A stretch of 64,000 nucleotides of DNA. Source: Kumtagia sp963820075 (GTDB lineage: Bacteria > Pseudomonadota > Alphaproteobacteria > Rhizobiales > Rhizobiaceae). The stretch is from NCBI GenBank assembly GCA_963820075.1, contig CAWFYS010000013.1, forward strand, positions 124,001-188,000, given 5' to 3'. Made by a program: the position numbers and the translations under genes. This document shows positions 57,279 through 64,000 of the stretch, in pieces (position 1 is the stretch's first letter; each line of letters starts with the position of its first letter). The notes under the pieces were generated by a model. The model did not search any database. It was not told where the DNA came from and saw nothing but the letters and a program-made list of their open reading frames with translations.

Positions 57279-59844
57279 ATGCTCTACTTTTCACGTTGGA
57301 AGACGATTACCATCTGGGCCATCGTGCTCCTGGGGGTCTTCTTCGCGATCCCGAATATGTTGCCCCAGTCCGTCCGTGACAGCCTGCCCGGCTGGTTGCC
57401 GGATCGGCCGATGACCCTTGGCCTCGACCTGCAGGGCGGATCGCACATCCTGCTTGCGGTCGACCGCAACGATCTCGTCAACGAACGCCTCCAGACGATG
57501 CGCGACGACATCCGCACCATGTTGCGCGACGCCAAGATCGGCTACACGGGCCTGTCCGGCACCGGGCGGGCCGTCCAGGTGCGTATTCGCGAAGCGAACG
57601 AGGTCGAGAAAGCCAAGGAAGCGCTGCAAACGCTCACCCAGCCAGTCACCAACAGTCTGTTCGGCGCAGGCGCAATTTCGGAACTGACACTCGACGAGCC
57701 GGAGCCCGGGCTGCTGCGGTTCACGCTCACCGACGAAGGCATCGACTACCGCATGGCGTCGGCGGTCGCCCAATCCATCGAGGTGATCGGGCGGCGCGTC
57801 AACGAGCTCGGCACCACCGAGCCGGTCATCCAGCGGCAGGGCGTAGACCGCGTTCTCGTTCAGGTGCCGGGCCTCCAGGACCCGCAGCGCCTCAAGGACA
57901 TTCTTGGACAGACAGCCAAGCTGACCTTCCAGATGGTCGATCAGTCGATGCCCGTCCAGGACGCGATCCAAGGACGTGCGCCGGCGGGAACGTCGGTTCT
58001 TGATTCCACGGACGATCCGCCCGTTCCTTACCTGATCGAGGATCGGGTGATCGTTTCCGGCGAGAATCTCGTGGACGCGCAGGCAACATTCGACCAGCGC
58101 ACCAATGAGCCGGTGGTCTCGTTCCGTTTCGACGGGAAGGGCGCGGCCCGCTTCGGGCAGGCGACACAGCAGAATGTCGGGCGGCTGTTCGCCATCATTC
58201 TCGACAATCAGGTTATCTCGGCGCCGCAGATCCGCGAGCCCATTCTCGGCGGCACCGGCCAGATTTCCGGCAATTTCACCGCGCAGTCGGCGAATGATCT
58301 GGCGGTCTTGCTGCGCGCCGGCGCGCTTCCAGCCGATCTCACCATCGTCGAAGAGCGAACGGTCGGCCCGAGCCTCGGCGCGGACTCCGTCGCGGCCGGC
58401 GAGTTCGCGGCGCTGGTCGCGGGCGTCCTTGTCGTCAGGCTTCATGCTGGTAGCCTACGGCACGCTCGGCGTCATCGCCAATATCGCGCTCGCCGCCAAC
58501 GTCGTGCTGATCATCGCGGTCCTGTCGGCGCTCGGCGCGACACTGACCATGCCCGGCATAGCGGGCATCGTGCTCACCGTCGGCATGGCGGTCGATTCCA
58601 ACGTCATCATCTTCGAGCGTGTCCGCGAGGAGCGAAGATGGGGGCGCTCGCTGGTGCAATCCCTCGATACCGGCTTTGCGCGTGCGCTCGCCACGATTGT
58701 CGACGCGAACTTCACCACCTTCATCGCCGCGGTGATCCTGTTCTACATGGGGACCGGTCCGGTGCGCGGCTTCGCTGTCACGCTTGCTATAGGCATAGTG
58801 ACGACCGTCTTTACCGCCTTCACGCTGACGCGCTGGATGATCGCGGTCTGGCTGCGGCGCTACAAGCCGAAGGAGCTGCCGAACGGGCTGGTTCATTTCG
58901 TTCCGGACGACACCAAGCTGCCGTTCATGTCATGGCGCAAATACGCCTTCACCCTGTCGGCGGCGGGCTCAATCGCGGCGGTCGTGCTGTTCTTCGCCAT
59001 GAACATGAACTATGGCATCGACTTTCGCGGCGGCACCAGCATCGAGGTGCAAGCCAAGAGCGGCCGGGCCAACTCCGCGGGCGTGCGCGCCGTGCTGGGC
59101 GAACTGAATATGGGCGATGTGCAGGTCCAGGAATTCGGCTCCGACCGCGACTTGCTGATCCGTGTCGAAGGCCAGCAGGCCGGCGACAACGCCGAGCAAA
59201 GCGTCGTCGAGAAGGTTCGCATGGCGCTGGAGGACGACTTCGAATTCCGGCGCGTGGAATCGGTCGGTCCGACCGTGTCGTCCGAACTCGCCTGGGCCGG
59301 AACCATGGGCATTCTGGCTTCGCTTGTGGCGATGCTGATCTACATCTGGTTCCGGTTCGAGTGGCAGTTCGGTCTGGGCGCGGTGATCGCCACCGTGCAC
59401 GATGTGACGATGATGGTGATGCTCTATGTCATTTCGGGGCTGGAGTTCAATCTTACCAGCATAGCGGCGATCCTGACCATTGTGGGCTACTCGATCAACG
59501 ATACCGTGGTCGTCTACGACCGTGTCCGCGAGAATCTGCGCAAGTACAAGAAGATGCCGATCGAGGAACTGCTCGATCTGTCGATGAACCAGACGCTGTC
59601 GCGAACGGTCCTCACCGGCGTCACGACGTTGTTGGCGTTGCTTGCGCTCTATCTGTTCGGCGGCGAAGTCATTCGCTCCTTCACCTTTGCGATGATCTTC
59701 GGCATTCTGGTCGGCACCTATTCTTCGATCTTCGTGGCCGGTCCGCTCCTGATCCTGTTCAGGCTGCGGCCGGAAAGTCTGGAGGCCAAGGACGAGGACC
59801 ACACGAAGCTGCCTTCCGCGACCGCACGGCCCTCGCGGACCTGA
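57279..59844 (+). CDS. secDF: Protein translocase SecDF fusion (frameshifted)
   Basis: The RND-type membrane protein, about 854 residues, uses the proton gradient to drive late steps of Sec export. The SecD half has LGLDLQGGSHILLAVD near residue 48 and the P1 periplasmic domain. Near 58434-58438 (GTCGTCAGGC) the frame shifts; after it come the helices FMLVAYGTLGVIANIALAAN, VGMAVDSNVIIFERVREE (D5 motif) and the SecF half with NYGIDFRGGTSIEVQ and GYSINDTVVVYDRVRENL (D/R motif). Ignoring the extra A restores the full chain. The fused form is usual in Rhizobiales. The shift is almost surely an error because the gene is needed for growth. Confidence 0.93.
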
Positions 59845-59853
59845 GCAGCCTCG

Positions 59854-60243
59854 ATGGCCGCTGGCATCATCATCCGCGAGGCGCATTTTCCCGGGCGGGC
59901 GCCGATCGACGCTTATGGCAATGGCGGGTTCCGCTTTGCCGACATGTCGCATCGCGGATCGCTGCTCTGCCTGCCCTCCGGCATTTTCGGCTGGGAACCC
60001 GCCGATCCCGCCGCGATGACGCCGGCCGATTTCAGCCGGGTGCTCGCCGAGGCTGACGGCATCGAGATATTGCTGGTCGGCACCGGACGGGAATTGCGGC
60101 CATTGCCGGCTGCACTTCGGGCGGCGTTCAAGGAAGTCCGAATCTCGGCCGATCCGATGTCCACCGGCGCGGCGGTCAGGACTTACAACGTCCTGCTGGC
60201 CGAGAATCGGGCCGTGGCGGCCGCGCTTGTCGCCGTCGACTGA
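59854..60243 (+). CDS. Mth938-like domain-containing protein (NDUFAF3 family)
   Basis: The 129-residue protein matches the Mth938/NDUFAF3 family: IDAYGNGGFRFADMSHRGSL, then a GIEILLVGTGRELRPLPAAL core. The mitochondrial member NDUFAF3 helps assemble complex I, and bacterial members are often encoded next to secDF, as here. ATG 59854 lies 9 bp after the secDF stop, so it is in the same operon. Confidence 0.85.
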   Translation: MAAGIIIREAHFPGRAPIDAYGNGGFRFADMSHRGSLLCLPSGIFGWEPADPAAMTPADFSRVLAEADGIEILLVGTGRELRPLPAALRAAFKEVRISADPMSTGAAVRTYNVLLAENRAVAAALVAVD

Positions 60244-60244
60244 G

Positions 60245-61090
60245 GTGACGGGTCCGGCAAAGCCGGTGGTGGCCGACATGGTTCGCGCGGCGGACCACGA
60301 CCGCTATCTTGCAGCACTCTATGCCCCGCAGGAAAAACGCGGCGAATTGCTGGCCCTTTATGCCTTCAATGCCGAAATCGCCAGCGTGCGCGATCGCATC
60401 CGCGACCCGCTGCCCGGCGAGGTGCGGCTGCAATGGTGGCGCGACGCGATCGCCAACCGGGCAAACGGTGGGGCGCTTGGGCATCCGGTTGCCGATGCTT
60501 TGATTGCAACCATCGACCGCTGCGACCTGCCCGCGCTTGCCTTTGACAATTTTATCGAGGCGCGCATCTTCGATCTCTACAATGACTCGATGCCGACGCG
60601 GACCGATCTCGAAGGTTATTGCGGCGAGACCGCGGGCGCCCTGATGCAGTTGGCCGCTATGGTGCTGGATGCGAAGAAGGCGCCGAATTTCGCTGGACTT
60701 GCCGGCCATGCCGGATGCGCGCAGGCAATCACCGGACTGTTGAGGCTGCTGCCGCTGCATCGGGGTAGAGGCCAGTGTTTTGTGCCGCGCGACATTCTTG
60801 CCGCGGCGGGAACGTCGCCGGAGGAGTTCGTCGCCAGTGGAAGGAATGCCGCCGCCGCACGTGCCGTCGCGGCGATGATCGCGCTCGCCGGCGAACATTT
60901 GGCGGCCTTTCAGGCGCAGGCTCGGTCCCTGCCGGAGAGCCTGCGGCCGGCGTTTCTTCCGGTCGCGCTCGTGCCGGCCTACCTCGCTGCGCTGTCGAAG
61001 CTGGGGGACAAGGCGCTGACGGGCGTGGCCGACATTCCAGCCTGGAATCGGCATTGGCTATTGTTTCGCGCTGCAAGCCGGGGGTGGTAG
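60245..61090 (+). CDS. Phytoene/squalene synthase family protein
   Basis: The 281-residue protein has the head-to-head prenyl synthase fold but shows degenerate signatures: RDPLPGEVRLQWWRDAI and a Tyr-rich DLYNDSMPTRTDLEGYCGET in place of the usual paired Asp-rich DXXXD motifs. The GTG at 60245 just after the Mth938-like stop fits the operon; a TTG at 60227 or ATG 60278 are alternatives. Members of this group are common in alphaproteobacteria next to secDF and may resemble NDUFAF6, a complex I assembly factor with the same fold, which fits the neighbouring NDUFAF3-like gene. True squalene or phytoene synthesis is doubtful. Confidence 0.75.
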   Translation: MTGPAKPVVADMVRAADHDRYLAALYAPQEKRGELLALYAFNAEIASVRDRIRDPLPGEVRLQWWRDAIANRANGGALGHPVADALIATIDRCDLPALAFDNFIEARIFDLYNDSMPTRTDLEGYCGETAGALMQLAAMVLDAKKAPNFAGLAGHAGCAQAITGLLRLLPLHRGRGQCFVPRDILAAAGTSPEEFVASGRNAAAARAVAAMIALAGEHLAAFQAQARSLPESLRPAFLPVALVPAYLAALSKLGDKALTGVADIPAWNRHWLLFRAASRGW

Positions 61091-61282
61091 TATCAAAGAC
61101 CGCCTGATGCGATAGAGCGTGCGTTGACCAAGCCCGAAAACGGACCAAAAGCGATTTGAAAACAAATAGATAAAGAAACTAGTCCAATTTCGAAACCGGG
61201 CAGGGTGCATTGGGGCGGTGGTATGGGCCCCCTTCAAAGCAAAGCCGCGCGGGGGGCTGCCCGACAATCGGCATCTTGAAGC

Positions 61283-62707
61283 CTACTCGGCGGCCTCGGC
61301 GCGCGGTGCCTGTTCGAGCCAGGCGCGGCAGTCCGCAAGGGCCCGCGCCGAGATCGCCTTCTTCCTGGCGATCGACTTGTCTTTCCCCCGGAACCGTCCG
61401 GCGAATCCGTCCGGCTTCAATTTTGTGCCCGGATCGAGCGGCGGGAATAGACCGAAATTGACGTTCATCGGCTGGAAGGAGCGTTTCCCCGGCTCGTCGT
61501 CCGAAACGATATGACCGCCGGTAATGTGACCGAGCAGCGCGCCGAAGGCGGTGGTTGCAGGTGGCGGCGAGGGGCGGCGGCCGAGGCGCTCGGCCGCGGC
61601 GAACCGGCCGGCCAGAAGTCCGATCGCCGCGCTTTCGATATAGCCCTCGCAGCCGGTGATCTGGCCGGCAAAGCGCAGGCCCGCGCGGCCTTTCAGTTGC
61701 AAGCTCGGATCGAGCAAGGTCGGCGAGTTTATATAGGTATTGCGGTGCAGGCCGCCCAGCCTTGCGAACTCGGCATTCTCCAGCCCCGGGATCATGCGGA
61801 AGATGCGCGCCTGCTCGCCATGCTTCAGCTTGGTCTGGAAGCCGACCATGTTGTAGAGCGTGCCGAGCGCGTTGTCCTGGCGAAGCTGGACGACAGCATA
61901 GGGCTTCACCGCCGGATCATGCGCGTTGGTGAGGCCCATGGGCTTCATCGGCCCGTGGCGGAGCGTCTCGACGCCGCGCTCGGCCATGACCTCGATGGGC
62001 AGGCAGCCGTCGAAATAAGGCGTGCCCTCCCATTGCTTGAACTCCGTCTTGTCGCCGTCGATCAGCGCCTGAACGAACGCCTCGTAGCGGGCGCGATCCA
62101 TCGGGCAGTTGACATAATCCTTGCCCGTCCCGCCGGGCCCGACCTTGTCGTAGCGCGACTGGAACCAGCAAATATCCATGTCGATCGTGTCGAAATGCAC
62201 GATCGGCGCGATCGCATCGAAGAAGGCCAGCGCATCCGCGCCGGTGCGCGCGGCTATGGCCTCGGCCAGCGACGGCGCCGTGAGCGGCCCGGTGGCGATG
62301 ATCGCCTGGTCCCATTCGTCCGATGGCAGGCCGATTATCTCCTCGCGCATAATGGCAACGAGCGGATGTGCCTCCAGCCTTGCCGTGACGGCCGCCGAAA
62401 AACCGTCGCGATCGACGGCAAGCGCGCCGCCGGCCGGGACCTGATGCGCATCGCCGCAGGCCATGATCAGCGAGCCGGCAAGCCGCATCTCGGCGTGGAG
62501 CAGCCCGACCGCATTGGTCTCGGCGTCGTCCGACCGGAAGGAATTGGAACAGACGAGTTCGGCGAGACCGTCGGTCTTGTGGGCGTCGGTGCCGCGAACC
62601 GGGCGCATTTCGTGCAGGACGACCGGCACGCCGGCTTGCGCCGCCTGCCATGCCGCTTCGGAGCCTGCCAGGCCGCCGCCAATGACGTGAATGGGATTCT
62701 TGCTCAT
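61283..62707 (-). CDS. trmFO: tRNA (uracil-54-C5)-methyltransferase, folate-dependent
   Basis: The 474-residue flavoprotein makes the T54 (ribothymidine) of tRNA from methylene-tetrahydrofolate and FADH2. The N-terminal FAD-binding motif is IHVIGGGLAGSEAAWQAA, and the family's LVCSNSFRSDDAE and YINSPTLLDPSL segments are present. The Cys residues used in catalysis (LVCSNS; NCPMDRARYEAF) are retained. ATG 62707 is the natural start. It is a single gene. Confidence 0.96.
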   Translation of the reverse strand: MSKNPIHVIGGGLAGSEAAWQAAQAGVPVVLHEMRPVRGTDAHKTDGLAELVCSNSFRSDDAETNAVGLLHAEMRLAGSLIMACGDAHQVPAGGALAVDRDGFSAAVTARLEAHPLVAIMREEIIGLPSDEWDQAIIATGPLTAPSLAEAIAARTGADALAFFDAIAPIVHFDTIDMDICWFQSRYDKVGPGGTGKDYVNCPMDRARYEAFVQALIDGDKTEFKQWEGTPYFDGCLPIEVMAERGVETLRHGPMKPMGLTNAHDPAVKPYAVVQLRQDNALGTLYNMVGFQTKLKHGEQARIFRMIPGLENAEFARLGGLHRNTYINSPTLLDPSLQLKGRAGLRFAGQITGCEGYIESAAIGLLAGRFAAAERLGRRPSPPPATTAFGALLGHITGGHIVSDDEPGKRSFQPMNVNFGLFPPLDPGTKLKPDGFAGRFRGKDKSIARKKAISARALADCRAWLEQAPRAEAAE

Positions 62708-62888
62708 GCGTCGGGATTAATGCGGCATAGGACCAATTGCAATGAAACCATCCCGACCAGTTGTAGGCACCGGAGGCGCACAAGCGGTCTATCGCAGGGG
62801 ACCGGTGCGGCAAGGTCGTCGCCCGCGAGCACGTGGTATCGGACAGGGTTTCCTCGCCGGAACGCGGCCGACGCGCCGATTGGGCGGT

Positions 62889-63686
62889 TCACTCTCGCAG
62901 GAACTCGACGATTTCGGGGAATGCGGAAGGATCCTGCCAGAGAAATAGATGGCCGCCCTCGAACATGCGCAAGGCCGCGCTGGAGATCCGGTTGGCCATG
63001 CTTTGCTGCGACGACGGCAGGGCGATCCCATCGTGCCGGCCACCGCAAATTAGAACTGAACACGCGATCCGGTCGAGGCGATCCCAAGCGTCGTGTGCCC
63101 GACGCGCCTCGAGCACCCGGGCCAGCCCGGAGTAATGGCCAGGATCGTCAGCGAACGCATCGTTCATCCAGCTTTTGAGAAGCTCGTGCATCCGCAGAGG
63201 GTTTTCGGCCGCCCAGCCCGCATTGCACCGCGTGTCGGAGATTGAGACCATCCGCCGCGCCCGCTCTTCAGGTGGAAGAGCCTGCAACGTATGAAGCGGA
63301 TAGGAAGACCCTCCTGCGCCGCCGGGCGAGGTGCAACAGAGCGCCAGTTTAGCCACCCGGTGCGGGTGCCTGAGCGCCAGCTCGAGCGCGACCATTCCGC
63401 CGAACGAGACGCCGACTATGCGGGCGCGCTCCCATCCAACCGCGTCCATCAATGCCGCTGCATCGTCCGCGTAGTCAGCCATCAAGTAAGGTTTTTCCGG
63501 CTTGGACGTTCTGCCGAGGCCGCGTTGGTCATACCCGATAACGTCAAAGGCTCTCGCCAATGGCAATTCCAAAAGATTGGGTTTCCGGCGCAGATCGCCC
63601 CTTGAACCGGAGATCGCCAGCAACTGTGATCCGGTCCCGGCTCGATCGAACCAGATGTCGATGTCGCGGATGGGTAGGTATGGCAT
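62889..63686 (-). CDS. Alpha/beta hydrolase
   Basis: The 265-residue enzyme has the nucleophile elbow VGVSFGGMVALELAL, the acid in CGGRHDGIAL and the catalytic His in FEGGHLFLW. RGLGRTSKPEK follows the oxyanion strand. ATG 63686 (MPYLPIRDIDIWFDRAG) was preferred to an in-frame start 60 bp upstream that lacks family character. There is no signal peptide, so it is cytoplasmic. The family includes esterases, haloperoxidase-like enzymes and lactonases; the substrate cannot be assigned. Confidence 0.82.
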   Translation of the reverse strand: MPYLPIRDIDIWFDRAGTGSQLLAISGSRGDLRRKPNLLELPLARAFDVIGYDQRGLGRTSKPEKPYLMADYADDAAALMDAVGWERARIVGVSFGGMVALELALRHPHRVAKLALCCTSPGGAGGSSYPLHTLQALPPEERARRMVSISDTRCNAGWAAENPLRMHELLKSWMNDAFADDPGHYSGLARVLEARRAHDAWDRLDRIACSVLICGGRHDGIALPSSQQSMANRISSAALRMFEGGHLFLWQDPSAFPEIVEFLRE

Positions 63687-63773
63687 CGGTAGACCGACAT
63701 TCAGCGGATGAACTGGTAGCGAACCGGACAACGCAGAACCGGACAACGCGAAACCGGCTAAGTCTTTGAAATT

Positions 63774-63848
63774 TGGCTCCCCGGGCCGGATTCGAACCAG
63801 CGACCAACCGGTTAACAGCCGGTTGCTCTACCGCTGAGCTACCGGGGA
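63774..63848 (-). tRNA. tRNA-Asn (anticodon GTT)
   Basis: A 75-nt cloverleaf including a genome-encoded CCA: acceptor TCCCCGG pairs with CCGGGGA, then G-CCA. The D arm has AGCTCAGCGGTAGAGC, the anticodon arm ACCGG-CTGTTAA-CCGGT reads GTT, and the T arm has GGTTCGAATCC. It ends 89 bp upstream of the hydrolase start on the same strand. Confidence 0.97.
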
Positions 63849-64000
63849 ACGGATGCTTTATTCCAGCGTTGCGGCTGGCTATAGCAAACCCGTTTCGGCT
63901 TTGCAAAGCGCGAATGGGCATTTTTTTGACCGGCTTGCGGCCTATGCGGAACACAGGCATGACCAATATTGTTAGAAGACGCCCTCGCGACGATGCAACG

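Overview
This GC-rich window looks like the chromosome of an alphaproteobacterium of the order Hyphomicrobiales (Rhizobiales), close to Mesorhizobium and other Phyllobacteriaceae. The evidence is the fused trpE(G) gene behind a trpL attenuator, the choXWV choline transporter, a fused secDF, the gene orders dnaG-rpoD, serS-surE-pcm-nlpD-like and moxR-DUF58-DUF4159, and dense rhizobial-type intergenic palindromic repeats. It is mostly housekeeping sequence with no prophage, CRISPR array or IS transposase.

Layout. 1-6.3 kb: partial cation efflux gene, trpE(G) with its leader, a desuccinylase/aspartoacylase-like hydrolase, and fhs. 6.4-6.9 kb: a decayed RelE/ParE-type toxin-antitoxin pair. 6.9-15.3 kb: a minus-strand cluster of little-known genes (coiled-coil protein, 382-aa protein, Fic protein, AAA ATPase, two DUF proteins), interrupted by a repeat-flanked DUF559 nuclease remnant. 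15.5-18.7 kb: choXWV. 19.0-29.4 kb: clpS, then a moxR/DUF58/BatA-like membrane module, divergent from DUF1285, CoA pyrophosphatase and cca. 29.3-31.7 kb: small DUF genes. 31.8-36.9 kb: rpoD, dnaG and a YqeY protein. 37.2-47.2 kb: carA, a zinc metallopeptidase, a GGDEF-EAL protein, an SH3 protein and carB. 47.5-50.8 kb: VOC protein, hydrolase with divergent TetR regulator, and a DUF4258/MqsA-type toxin-antitoxin pair. 51.2-61.1 kb: serS, surE, pcm, degenerate LytM factor, DUF815 ATPase, yajC, secDF, Mth938-like protein and a phytoene/squalene synthase-like protein. 61.3-64 kb: trmFO, an alpha/beta hydrolase and tRNA-Asn.

Two themes stand out. First, several repeat families sit between genes: a roughly 105-bp element with CTAAGCAG ends (five full copies and one half copy), the mosaic palindromes R1 and R2, a RIME-like hairpin and a 248-bp inverted-repeat element. 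They supply stop codons, a ribosome binding site and even the C-terminus of CarB. Second, seven genes, including the essential serS, secDF and carA, are broken by single-base indels while both halves stay well conserved. This points to errors in the assembly rather than real gene loss, so the frameshifted genes are annotated at full length with the shift position stated. Two other genes carry in-frame nonsense codons.
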